Origin: Escarpia spicata
Taxonomy: Eukaryota; Annelida; Polychaeta; Sabellida; Siboglinidae
Direction of reading: 5' to 3'
Assembly (NCBI GenBank): GCA_963995525.1
Contig: OZ023216.1
Location: 42,322,483-42,386,482, forward strand
DNA: 64,000 nucleotides
Shown: one piece after another, positions 36,701 to 44,781 of the stretch
How positions within the stretch are numbered: the stretch's first letter is position 1
Layout: each line of letters opens with the position of its first letter
The notes under the pieces: generated by a model
What the model was told of the DNA's origin: nothing
Seen by the model: the letters and a program-made list of their open reading frames with translations, nothing else
Database searches by the model: none
Program-made: the position numbers and the translations under genes

Positions 36701-38921
36701 AATTGATGTCCTGCATGTTACAAATCTTCACGAAGGCTAGTCTGATATCAAGCTACACCCATAACTAGATTAACCACAAAGGGGAATGTATGTTACCGTT
36801 TCATCTCCTTCACGTAAGTTACATGAAAATTGTACGTAAGTTATGGGTGTGAAAACTCATTCTAATTTGATGTTTTATCTTGTCTAATGCAGTAGTACAT
36901 TCAGTATTCATAAAAGAAACATGTCCCATGTCAAAGTGATCGAAAAAACATTACACATATCACTCCAAAACGGTATTTTCAAGTGCACTCTTTGGGCTGA
37001 CGGATCCTTAACGTGATCTTACCCCAAATTGATGTCCTGCATGTTACAAATCTTCACGAAGGCTAGTCTGATAACAAGCTATAGCCATAACTAGATTAAC
37101 CACAAAGGGGAATATATGTTACCCTTCCATCTCAGTCGCGTAAGTTACAAAAACATTGTACGTAAGTTATGGGGGTGAAAATTCATACCCACTTCATGAT
37201 TAATCTTGTCTAATGCAGTAGTACATTCAGTATTCAAAAAAGAAACATGTAACATATCAAAGTGATCTAAACAAAATTACGCTTATCACTCCAAAACGGT
37301 ATTTTCAAGTGCACTCTTTGGGCGGACGGATCCTTAATGTGGTCTTACCCCAAATTGATGTACGGCATGTTACAAATCTTCACGAAGGCTAGTCTGATAT
37401 CAAGCTACAGCCATAACTAGATTAACCACAAAGGGTATATATGTTACCCTTCCATCTCAGTCGCGTAAGTTACAAGAACATTGTACGTAAGTTATGGGGG
37501 TGAAAATTCATACCCACTTCATGATTTATCTTGTCTAATGCAGTAATACATTCAGTATTCACAAAAGAAACATGTCCCATGTCAAAGTGATCGAAAAGAA
37601 TTTACGCATATCACTCTAAAACGGTATTTTCAAGTGCACTCTTTGGGCGGACGGATCCTTAATGTGGTCTTACCCCAAGTTGATATCCTGCATGTTACAA
37701 ATCTTTACGAAGGCTTGTCTGATATCAAGCTACAACTATAACTAGATTAACCACAATGGGGAAAGTATGTTACGTTTCATCTCCTTCACGTAAGTTACAC
37801 GAAAATTGTACGTAAGTTATGGGTGTAAAAACTCATTCCCTTTTGATGTTTTATCTTGTCTAATGTAGTACTACAATCAGTATTCACAAAAGAAACATGT
37901 CCCATATCAAAGTGATCGAAACAAAATTACGCATATCGCTCCAAAACGGTATTTTCAAGGGCACTCATTGGGCGGACGGATCCTTAATGTGGTCTTACCC
38001 CAAATTGGTGTCCTGCATGTGCATGTTACAAATCTTCACGAAGGCTATTCTGATATCAAGCTACACTCATAACTAGATTAACCACAAAGGGGAATATATG
38101 TTACCCTTCCATCTCCGTCACGTAAATTACAAGAACATTGTACTTAAGTTATGGGAGTGAAAATTTATACCCACTTCATGTTTAATCTTATCTAATGCAG
38201 TAATACATTCATAATTCAGAAAAGAAACATGTCACATATCAAAGTGATCTAAAACAAATTACGCATATCACTCCAAAACGGTATTTTCAAGTGCACTCTT
38301 TGGGCGGACGAATCCTTAATGTTGTCTTACCCCAAATTGATGTCCTGCATGTTACAAATCTTCACGAAGGCTAGTCAGATATCAAGCTACACCCATAACT
38401 AAATTAACCACAAAGGGGAATGTATATTACCGTTTCATCTCCGTCACGTAAGTTACACGAAAATTGTACGTAAGTTATGGGTGTGAAAACTAATTCCCAT
38501 TCGATGTTTTATCTTGCCTAATGCAGTAGTACATTCAGTATTCACAAAAGAAACATGTCCCATGTCAAAGTGATCGAAAAAACATTACACATATCACTCC
38601 AAAACGGTATTTTCAAGTGCACTCTTTGGGTTGACGGATCCTTAACGTGATCTTACCCCAAATTGATGTCCTGCATGTTACAAATCTTCACGAAGGCTAG
38701 TCTGATAACAAGCTATAGCCATAACTAGATTAACCACAAAGGGGAATATATGTTACCCTTCCATCTCAGTCGCGTAAGTTACAAGAACATTGTACGTAAG
38801 TAATGGGGGTGAAAATTCATACCCACTTCATGATTAATCTTGTCTAATGCAGTAATACATTCAGTATTCACAAAAGAAACATGTCCCATGTCAAAGTGAT
38901 CGAAAAGAATTTACGCATATC
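21752..38921. repeat. Satellite array, 326-bp monomer with 196- and ~301-bp variants, higher-order structure
   Basis: The landmark AAGCTACA..CATAACTAGATTAA occurs at 326-bp steps (for example 21755, 22081, then 22277, 22603, 22929). A shorter 196-bp monomer lacks the middle of the unit. A ~301-bp form lacks about 25 bp after AAAAGAAAC. Almost every monomer carries a BamHI site within ACGGATCCT. An identical 78-codon frame recurs at 23660, 25486, 28452 and 30278. Its spacing of 1826 bp (five 326-mers plus one 196-mer) and 4792 bp reveals nested higher-order repeats. A further block repeats at 2102 bp in 31.6-35.1 kb. Each monomer also has two CGTAAGTTA donor-like motifs and one TCTAATGCAG acceptor-like motif. 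The array stops abruptly in mid-monomer at about 38921. Confidence 0.97.
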
Positions 38922-39364
38922 TGTAGTATATAAACGAGGTCGCGGCTCGGCCCGTCTCCTTTTAGGCCTAGCTCTATGCATAAAAAACATCCTGATCTTT
39001 TTCGGGAACATACTTATAAAAAAAGATCAAAGGGTTTTGGTGACACTAAACGTTTTCGGGAACATACTTATAAAAAACGTGATTGATGACCTGTCACTTT
39101 TGATTGATTACCTTTCCCCTTGAGGTGCCACCACCTAGCGGTTATCCCAGTGACTATTTTAGTACTTTCCCCCTAGTGAGAAACGTAGGTCCTACCGTTG
39201 TGCTTACGTAAGCATTTATATAGCGTCCCTAGCGATCAACTTACCCCTAGCGATCAACGTAGGATACGTTATATAGCGTCCCTAGCGACCGTTGTGCATA
39301 CGTAAGAAATAATGCGTATAGTTCCCTGTATATAACCGCGATAAAACCACTCATAAACGCCGGC
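38922..39364. promoter_or_regulatory. Left end of the virus-like element, non-coding
   Basis: The satellite is cut within ACGCATATC and the new sequence begins TGTAGTATATAAACGAGG. AGTATATAAAC resembles the AG-starting termini of Polintons, but no matching inverted terminus was found on the right. The segment holds a 54-bp direct repeat of TTCGGGAACATACTTATAAA (about 39001 and 39055). Between 39190 and 39310 there are two copies of CCGTTGTGC(T/A)TACGTAAG and of TATATAGCGTCCCTAGCGA. Such repeats could serve replication or promoter functions, which is inference only. Confidence 0.55.
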
Positions 39365-39437
39365 GCCGGATTAGCTCCCCTGGGAGAGCGTGCGACTAGG
39401 GATCGAAAGATTCCGGGTCCGAATCCGTACGTCGGCA
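39365..39437 (+). tRNA. tRNA-like gene, anticodon AGG (Pro-type), possibly degenerate
   Basis: The 73-nt segment starts GCCGGATTAGCTC. The A box (TTAGCTCCCCTGGGAGAGC) forms a perfect 4-bp D stem. The anticodon stem TGCGA/TCGAA has four of five pairs, and the loop CTAGGGA gives anticodon AGG with U33 in place. The B box GGGTCCGAATCC differs from consensus by one base. The acceptor stem has five of seven pairs, or a shifted stem from 39362 with one mismatch. The T stem is poor. A TTTTT terminator follows at once. It is either a weak tRNA-Pro gene or a tRNA-derived pol III unit. Its place between the left end and the first protein gene suggests it belongs to the element. Confidence 0.5.
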
Positions 39438-39439
39438 CC

Positions 39440-39444
39440 TTTTT
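39440..39444 (+). terminator. RNA polymerase III terminator
   Basis: A run of five T immediately after the tRNA-like gene, as expected for pol III termination. Confidence 0.5.
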
Positions 39445-39480
39445 AGATGCTACCGCTCCATCTAGCGGCGGCGTCGATTC

Positions 39481-39487
39481 TATATAA
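39481..39487 (+). promoter_or_regulatory. TATA box of the NADAR gene
   Basis: TATATAA stands 33 bp upstream of the ATG at 39520, so transcription would start just before the ATG, leaving a very short leader. Confidence 0.55.
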
Positions 39488-39519
39488 GCGATGCCGGTAG
39501 CGGGGTATCGGTATTAGTC

Positions 39520-39972
39520 ATGTCGGATCCTATAAAGTTTGGCGGTTCGCGCTCGTTCTTGTCGAATATGTACGCGTGCCGATTGACGGTGTACGTTTGG
39601 GGCTTCCGTTCCGTCGAGCACGCCTATCAGTATAGGAAAGCGATGTTCAACGAAGATCTCGAATGCGCCGAGTGTATAAAACAAACGCGATCGCCCTATG
39701 TAGTGAAACGACTCAGTTACGGAATTCGAAAAAAGAGAACGGGAAGCGAATGGAACGCCGTTAGAGTCTCGTGTATGAAGGGGTTGTTGATGAGCAAGTT
39801 TGGCGGGTCGACTAAGTTGAAGGCCGAGCTGTTGGCCACCGGGGATGCCGGATTGGTGGAATGGGTACCGAGCAGGGAGGGCTTCTGGGGTATCGGGATC
39901 GGGGACGTCGCGGGGGAGAACAAGCTCGGTAAACTGTTGATGGAGGTGCGCGACGCGTATAAAGACGCGTAA
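39520..39972 (+). CDS. NADAR (YbiA-like) family protein
   Basis: The product has 150 residues, the usual length of a single NADAR domain. Visible family features are FGG...LSNMY near residues 7-18, SVEHAYQYRKA at 31-41 with the conserved glutamate of EHAYQ, W78 before a conserved lysine (K87), LLATGDAGLVEW at 104-115, FWGIG at 122-126 and NKLGKLLMEVR at 134-144. NADAR proteins act on ADP-ribose-type substrates, and some remove ADP-ribose from guanine in nucleic acid, countering DarT-like toxins. Others are riboflavin-pathway N-glycosidases. A role here in defeating a host ADP-ribosylation defence is inference. It is the first gene of the element, 22 bp before the ATPase gene, with the same GC-rich codon use as the capsid genes. 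Confidence 0.85.
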   Translation: MSDPIKFGGSRSFLSNMYACRLTVYVWGFRSVEHAYQYRKAMFNEDLECAECIKQTRSPYVVKRLSYGIRKKRTGSEWNAVRVSCMKGLLMSKFGGSTKLKAELLATGDAGLVEWVPSREGFWGIGIGDVAGENKLGKLLMEVRDAYKDA

Positions 39973-39994
39973 AAAGCGTAAGCCAGTATCAATC

Positions 39995-40633
39995 GTGAAA
40001 ATGAGCGGCCCGTTGTTGAAGCATCCGTTTACGTGTATAGTATCAGGTCCTGCGGGGTGCGGTAAGACGACATTCGTCGACCGTCTGATACGACACGCTA
40101 TGATCGATCCGCCGCCCGAGAAAATCCTGTGGTGCTACGGGCAGTGGCAGACCGCCTACGCGTCTATGTCTCCGAAAATAGAGTTCGTAGACGGCCTGCC
40201 GGCTACGACACACTTAGACGGAAAAAAGAGGACGCTTTTAGTACTCGACGACCTCATGGAGGAGACCGATAGCTGGGTGACGGAACTATTTACTAAAAAA
40301 AGTCATCATTGTAATACGTCGGTCGTGCAACTCCGACAGAACATGTTTCCGAAAGGGAAAGAAAACCGTACAATCAGCCTGAACGCCCAATACTTAGCGC
40401 TATTCAAGAACCCCCGATACGCCGGTCAAGTAGTTCACCTAGCGAAACAGATGTACCCGGGAAAGGTCAACTACATAATAGAGGCTTTCAAAGACGCGAC
40501 GTCGGCGGCGTACGGCTATCTCTTCGTGGATCTGAAACAGGAAACGGAAGAGTACATGCGCCTGCGTACCTGTATATTTCCGGACGAACCCCTTCAGTAC
40601 GTCTACGTACGGAAGGGTGGCGGTCAACTATAA
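39995..40633 (+). CDS. A32/FtsK-HerA-type genome packaging ATPase
   Basis: This 212-residue P-loop ATPase has Walker A SGPAGCGKTT at residues 17-26 and Walker B LLVLDDLM at 81-88, followed by a polar sensor region (VVQLRQNMF, 110-118). The length and motif spacing match Polinton/adintovirus and adenovirus-like packaging ATPases that pump the genome into a preformed capsid. An in-frame ATG two codons in (40001) is an alternative start. No lesions are seen. It lies between the NADAR gene and a conserved small protein, all in the same direction. Confidence 0.93.
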   Translation: MKMSGPLLKHPFTCIVSGPAGCGKTTFVDRLIRHAMIDPPPEKILWCYGQWQTAYASMSPKIEFVDGLPATTHLDGKKRTLLVLDDLMEETDSWVTELFTKKSHHCNTSVVQLRQNMFPKGKENRTISLNAQYLALFKNPRYAGQVVHLAKQMYPGKVNYIIEAFKDATSAAYGYLFVDLKQETEEYMRLRTCIFPDEPLQYVYVRKGGGQL

Positions 40634-40659
40634 GTAGAGAGGGACGTCGCCGCCTACGC

Positions 40660-41085
40660 TTGTTAGTCGTTATGACGGGACGAGGCGAGGTGGTAGCGGC
40701 GAAGCGACGACCAAAGGCGGCGGCGACGGTCTCGGAGCAACGCGTGAAGAGACACATTTTCGCCCTGCAGCTCTTGGATAGGCATAAGCGGAACGTCTTG
40801 CTGCGAAAAGCCGTGCTCGCCCACTCGGAGGTCGGTCTCATATGTAGTATGTGCGACTGCGCGTACAATATTCTGAGAGGGAACGTGAAGGTGCCGCCGA
40901 AGCAGAAACGCGTGTTGACGAAATACAGGGATCACCTGCGTGACCTGGTCAACAAACGAATTCCGGTGAAGCGGAACCGAGCCATCTTGCAAACGGGGGC
41001 GGGTGGTTTTCTGACGGCCCTGCTAGCGCCGTTAGCGAGCACCGTTCTCCTGCCGCTGCTCAGACAGGTCATCGGGGGTAATTGA
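40660..41085 (+). CDS. Conserved small Polinton/adintovirus protein, basic with hydrophobic C-terminus
   Basis: A 141-residue protein whose order of features recurs in metazoan Polinton-like elements as I know them: a basic N-terminus, LLRKAVLAHSEVGLICSMCDC, LRGNVKVPPKQKRVLTKYRD, VNKRIPVKRNRAILQTGAGG, and a hydrophobic FLTALLAPLASTVLLPLL end. Its function is not established. The amphipathic or membrane-active end suggests a minor virion protein, which is inference. The start may be ATG 40672 rather than 40660. The stop codon TGA overlaps the ATG of the next gene at 41085. Confidence 0.7.
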   Translation: MLVVMTGRGEVVAAKRRPKAAATVSEQRVKRHIFALQLLDRHKRNVLLRKAVLAHSEVGLICSMCDCAYNILRGNVKVPPKQKRVLTKYRDHLRDLVNKRIPVKRNRAILQTGAGGFLTALLAPLASTVLLPLLRQVIGGN

Positions 41086-41823
41086 TGCAGTACGCAAAGA
41101 AGATGGCGTTTGGTCAACCTGCGATTGGTGGAAAGCCTCCTTCTACCACAGCAGCCGCCGTCGAGCACGGCACGATCACGTGTGCTGGACACCGACATGA
41201 AGGACATTCTAGAGCGGTCGGATTTATCCGAACGCGATAAGGTGGCGTCGTACAATCAACTGTTGAGTCGCTACAACACGATAGAGGCGGCTCGAGCGGC
41301 GCAACCGGTACGCGTGTCGATGGTCAACGCCGACGGCGCGATACCACCACCACCACCCGCGGCAGCAGCAGCAGCAGCAGCAACGGCGGTGCCACCGCCA
41401 TCGTCGGAGGCCATAGAGCGCGAAATCGTAGCCAGCATGCCGAAAACGCTGAAAGGGAAGGCGGGTCTGCTTATCGCGAAAATGAAAACCGATCCGTTGA
41501 GTCGATGGAACGACCGCGGCGAATTCGTGTACGACGGTAAAACGATCGCGGGGAGTAACATGGTCGATCTAGTGAACGATCTCATGCGAACGAGAACGTA
41601 GACGACACAGCCCCTAGGATGGCGAGAGTTCGGGTTGCGTATGAAGGGTATGAACATTCCTATGGAGTTCGTAGGCAACCCGCACTATCGGGAGTATATG
41701 AAGGAGCGGCGGGGGCGGCGGCTGCAAAGAGAAGAGGAGGTGGGGAGGAGTCGGCCAGTTCAGCGAGAAAGCCGGAGTGAAGACGACGTGGGTCTAGAAA
41801 ACAACGAGCGTTGGACGTCGTGA
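41085..41823 (+). pseudogene. Conserved Polinton-type structural/unknown protein, broken
   Basis: The gene would start at the ATG at 41085 overlapping the upstream stop. The first codons (MQYAKKMA) shift out of frame at a TTT run near 41108. The main frame then reads DILERSDLSERDKVASYNQL, a proline/alanine-rich linker, KGKAGLLIAKMKTDPLSRWN and GEFVYDGKTIAGSNMVDLVN, all familiar from Polinton/adintovirus elements. A TAG at 41599-41601 interrupts, after which the same frame continues with PLGWREFGLRMKGMNIPMEF and a VGNPHY motif to 41823. So one frameshift and one nonsense codon. The protein's function is unknown to me; its place among virion genes suggests a capsid-related role. Confidence 0.65.
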
Positions 41824-41913
41824 GGTGGGAAAAATCGGCGTGACGATGCCGTCACAACGAACGATAACGGCCATCGTCGTCAGCTTCGTCAGCGCGGTTA
41901 TCGCTCTCTATAT

Positions 41914-43101
41914 GTGTATAATAGTCGTCGTTCATTTGTCGTCATCGTCGTCATCGTGGTGTCCGGGTGGAGTCGTCGTCGTCGTCGTCCAAAACGAAAG
42001 CTTCGACAACGAAACGACGACGACGACGACGACGAACTGAATGAACTCTACTTCGATCCGAAACGTGCGGGCAGTTACGGAGGCGTCGACGCGTTGCACC
42101 GGGCGTCGAAGGGGGGACGACGACGACCGGCCGTCGAGAAGTGGCTAGCGGAGCAGGACGCCTATACCCTACACAAACCGGTTAAACGACGTTTCAAACG
42201 ACGTTGCGTCATCGTGGGCGGTCGAAACCAGCAGTGGCAAGCCGATCTGGTCGACTTGACTAGGCTGAAAAAACACAACGATGGTATAACATTCCTATTG
42301 ACGGTCATCGACGTGTTTTCGAAGCGGGCGTGGTGCGTTCCGTTGAAGAGTAATTCCGGCACGTCGCTCGTCGCGGTCTTCGAGCGTTTGCTTAGCGGCG
42401 CGCAGGCGCCACCGAACGCGCTGCAGACCGATAAGGGGACCGAATTTCTGAACCGACCCCTGCAAACGTTCCTAAAGGAGCGCGGCGTTCATCATTTCGT
42501 GACGCATAACGAGGAGACTAAAGCGAGCGTCGTGGAACGCTTCAATAGGACTTTGAAGACGCGTATGTGGCGTTATTTTACGAAACACGAGACGCTGCTC
42601 TATGTAGAGGCGCTACCGGATCTCGTGCATTCGTACAACAACGCCTACCGCCGAAGCATCGGTAGGACGCCGGCGAGCGTCGACGCAACGAATCAGGAGG
42701 CCGTATGGCAACGCCCGTACGGTGGCGACGGAGGCGGCCGGCGGAAAAAACCGAAACTGCGCGAGGGAGATCGCGTGCGTCTCAGTAAGACGAGGGGTCC
42801 GTTCAAAAAAGGATACATGGCTAATTGGAGCGAGGAGCTCTTCACCGTCGTAGAGGCGCATCCGTCCGAGCCGCCCGTTTATCGCCTGAAGGACGACGCC
42901 TGGACGCCGGTAGAGGGCACCTTCTACGAACAGGAAGTACAACGCGTTGTCGTTCCGAAGGACAAACTGTATCGCGTGGAGGAGGTTCTGCAGCGTCGTC
43001 GTCGTCGGCGCGGTGGCGGGTCGGAGGCGCTCGTAAACTGGAGCGGTTATCCGGCCTCCTTCAACAGTTGGATCGACGCCGCGTTGCTCGTGGACCTATA
43101 A
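41914..43101 (+). CDS. Retroviral-type (rve) integrase with C-terminal chromodomain
   Basis: The frame has 395 codons. After a low-complexity R/D-rich start (true start uncertain; the first 40 residues come from GTC/GAC repeats) come LYFDPKRAGSYGGVDALHRA and AYTLHKPVKRRFKRRCVIVG. The catalytic core follows with D111 (WQADLVD), D173 (QTDKGTEF) and E208 (ASVVERFNRTLKTRMW), the DDE triad. A chromodomain lies at about 363-392 (YRVEEVLQ...VNWSGYP..FNSWI). In Polintons and adintoviruses this enzyme inserts the linear genome. The chromodomain is thought to steer insertion to histone-marked chromatin. No lesion is seen. Confidence 0.95.
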   Translation: MYNSRRSFVVIVVIVVSGWSRRRRRPKRKLRQRNDDDDDDELNELYFDPKRAGSYGGVDALHRASKGGRRRPAVEKWLAEQDAYTLHKPVKRRFKRRCVIVGGRNQQWQADLVDLTRLKKHNDGITFLLTVIDVFSKRAWCVPLKSNSGTSLVAVFERLLSGAQAPPNALQTDKGTEFLNRPLQTFLKERGVHHFVTHNEETKASVVERFNRTLKTRMWRYFTKHETLLYVEALPDLVHSYNNAYRRSIGRTPASVDATNQEAVWQRPYGGDGGGRRKKPKLREGDRVRLSKTRGPFKKGYMANWSEELFTVVEAHPSEPPVYRLKDDAWTPVEGTFYEQEVQRVVVPKDKLYRVEEVLQRRRRRRGGGSEALVNWSGYPASFNSWIDAALLVDL

Positions 43102-43205
43102 TAGCGCGACGGCTCCGGCTAGCCAGTCATGACGAGTCGTTGGACTCGCCACCAGGGATGCTGGCGACTGCACGAGGCGGGATTATGCGACGGAACTTCG
43201 TTCCT

Positions 43206-43214
43206 CCCGTATAA
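43206..43214 (+). promoter_or_regulatory. TATA-like element before the membrane protein gene
   Basis: CCGTATAAGG stands about 40 bp upstream of the ATG at 43253. It is the only TATA-like sequence in this GC-rich gap between the integrase and the capsid genes. Confidence 0.35.
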
Positions 43215-43252
43215 GGGGCCCTGCTGTATCGATAGACCGCAGTGGCGCGACG

Positions 43253-43858
43253 ATGATCGACGAGGCGACGAAGCACGGCGACGGTACCTCTTCAGGCGAG
43301 CCGACGAAGACTACCAGCGAGGACTCCGTCGACGCCGCCGAGAATTCATTCGACACAGGCGCTACCGCAACCACCACGGTCCACGAACCCGTTCCATGGC
43401 GGCTCTGCGGTAACGAATGCCCTAAAGCCGAAATCGTATTCATCTGTCAGGTCATCGTCCTGTACTTCGTCATTGCCGTTAGTATATACAATCTGACGCG
43501 GGGTCAAGGCGACTCCAACCTGTGGACGGCGTTGTTGAGCAGCTGTCTCGGTTACCTGCTCCCGAGTCCGTCTATGAGCGGCCGAGCTACCGAGCAACGC
43601 GTCTATGAAGCGGTACCCCGAAAATACGTTGACGCACTACATAACGACGCTGCCGCGACGTTTCGACCTGTCGGGAGGAGAATGGGAATGCGGACTGGTG
43701 ACGCTACAGTACCCGCACACGTGGTACAACGTGAGAGCGGAGGACGCCACCTTCTACCTGTCGGCCCCGCTAGGCGAGCCGGATGTTTACACGACCGTAG
43801 ACGGTATCGAGATATACCGACAGGGTACGATTACTCACGGTTTCTACAACGACGCTGA
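43253..43858 (+). CDS. Small single-span membrane protein of the Polinton/adintovirus set
   Basis: Only the first ~107 codons look real. A serine/threonine/acid-rich N-terminus precedes CPKAEIVFICQVIVLYFVIA (one transmembrane helix, residues 57-79) and RGQGDSNLWTALLSSCLGYL ending LPSP. This helix plus DSNLWTALLSS..GYLLP signature recurs in metazoan Polinton-like elements, next to the penton gene. A viroporin or envelope-associated role has been suggested for such proteins, and I regard it as unproven. From about 43574 the frame runs over the penton gene and is presumably artefactual. The natural end was probably near 43580, moved by the same indel that disturbs the penton start. Confidence 0.6.
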   Translation: MIDEATKHGDGTSSGEPTKTTSEDSVDAAENSFDTGATATTTVHEPVPWRLCGNECPKAEIVFICQVIVLYFVIAVSIYNLTRGQGDSNLWTALLSSCLGYLLPSPSMSGRATEQRVYEAVPRKYVDALHNDAAATFRPVGRRMGMRTGDATVPAHVVQRESGGRHLLPVGPARRAGCLHDRRRYRDIPTGYDYSRFLQRR

Positions 43859-44360
43859 CGGGCTGAAGCGCCAGATCAACGAGCAGCTAATGAAATTGTG
43901 CACCGATCAGGTCAAAGTGCGTCTAGAGTTCAGCGACGTCTCTAACCGAATGACGCTGCATATGTCGCCGGGTGTCACCTTTACCCTACCCGATACGAGC
44001 CGTCTGAAGAGCGTGCTAGGTTTCCATAACAACGTTATCAGGAGTTTTCCGATGATGGGCCCCGAGCCGGGAAGCGGCGTCGTTATCGAGACCTACCCCG
44101 CTGCGTACACGTACGCGTACGAAGGTCACAATACGGTGGACATGAAGGCGGGCGTCGACACCCTGTACGTGTACACGGATCTCGTGGAATCGCGCGTCGT
44201 CGGTGACGTGTACGCGCCTCTCCTGCGAAACATCGCCGTCTCCGGTACGAACGGCAGCGTTATTTCGGAAACGTTCGACCGCGTCCAATACGTGAAGCTG
44301 CTGCGGGAAAAGCTAGTGGCGACGCTTCACATCAGACGCTGTAAATCGAGATTGTTTTAA
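43605..44360 (+). CDS. Penton-like minor capsid protein (single jelly roll)
   Basis: 251 codons. Motifs seen are YPENTLTHYITTLPRRFDLS, GGEWECGLVTLQYPHTWYNV, VDTLYVYTDLVESRVVGDVY and PLLRNIAVSG near the end. These match the minor capsid (penton) proteins of metazoan Polintons, which sit at capsid vertices. The conserved LPSNASM segment that normally precedes YPENT is present but lies upstream of the ATG at 43605, in frame with a TGA at 43575-43577. An ATG at 43574 is one frame off. The natural N-terminus therefore seems to have suffered a small indel near 43578-43585; the rest is intact. Confidence 0.85.
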   Translation: MKRYPENTLTHYITTLPRRFDLSGGEWECGLVTLQYPHTWYNVRAEDATFYLSAPLGEPDVYTTVDGIEIYRQGTITHGFYNDADGLKRQINEQLMKLCTDQVKVRLEFSDVSNRMTLHMSPGVTFTLPDTSRLKSVLGFHNNVIRSFPMMGPEPGSGVVIETYPAAYTYAYEGHNTVDMKAGVDTLYVYTDLVESRVVGDVYAPLLRNIAVSGTNGSVISETFDRVQYVKLLREKLVATLHIRRCKSRLF

Positions 44361-44368
44361 CGACGACG

Positions 44369-44779
44369 ATGCCGACGAACCCGTACGAGGACTACTACGT
44401 TCGAGAGGTCGGCGGTCATCTTCCGGTCTTCGTCGGTGGTCGGGGTCAGCGAGGACACGGTCTGGGTAATATCTTCGGGAGCCTGTTTCGAAGCGCCATG
44501 CCGCTTTTTAAGAGAGGCGCCTTGGCTTTGGGAAAACGCGCGCTCAAAACTGGCGTGCGCGTGGCGCGGGACGTCGTCGCCGGCGGCGATCTGAAAGTGT
44601 CGGTAAAACGACGCGCGAAGGAGGCCGGCGTCGATCTTCTCGACGGACTATTGAGGGCGCCTAAGAGCAAAAAAGTGCAGCAGCAGCGCCGCGCCGCTAT
44701 AAAGAAACCGCGCCGAACGGCGACGACCTTCAGTAGACGGAAGAAACGACGTCGACCGGTCGATATATTCGACGAGTAA
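44369..44779 (+). CDS. pX-like basic virion protein
   Basis: 136 codons, 8 bp after the penton gene and 2 bp before the capsid gene. The N-terminus has MPTNPYEDYYVREVGGHLPV, then a glycine-rich GGRGQRGHGLGNIFGSLFRS segment, a helix with ARDVVAGGDLKVSVKRRAKE, and a lysine/arginine-rich C-terminus. This layout matches the adenovirus pX-like or core-like proteins of Polintons and adintoviruses, which bind packaged DNA and are processed by the viral protease. DNA condensation is inferred from charge. The frame is intact. Confidence 0.75.
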   Translation: MPTNPYEDYYVREVGGHLPVFVGGRGQRGHGLGNIFGSLFRSAMPLFKRGALALGKRALKTGVRVARDVVAGGDLKVSVKRRAKEAGVDLLDGLLRAPKSKKVQQQRRAAIKKPRRTATTFSRRKKRRRPVDIFDE

Positions 44780-44781
44780 CG

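Noticed and set aside
21752..38921. Regular repeats taken as a possible CRISPR array
   Set aside because: Monomers are 326 bp head to tail with no unique spacers, in eukaryotic DNA. This is a satellite.
38881..39123. 80-codon frame spanning the satellite-element junction
   Set aside because: It is a chance fusion of a satellite frame with the element's non-coding left end.
38922..39364. Search for a matching right-hand terminal inverted repeat of the virus-like element
   Set aside because: No inverted match to the left end was found by eye up to 64000, so no terminal repeat pair is annotated.
39365..39437. Idea that the tRNA-like gene is an amber suppressor that reads the in-frame TAG codons at 41599 and 48334
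   Set aside because: The loop places AGG, not CTA, after U33. The other breaks are a TGA and frameshifts, which a suppressor tRNA would not mend.
41825..42040. 71-codon plus-strand frame with a hydrophobic segment upstream of the integrase
   Set aside because: It overlaps the integrase start, its end is a GAC/GTC trinucleotide repeat, and no homologue is known to me. It could be real, but the support is too thin.
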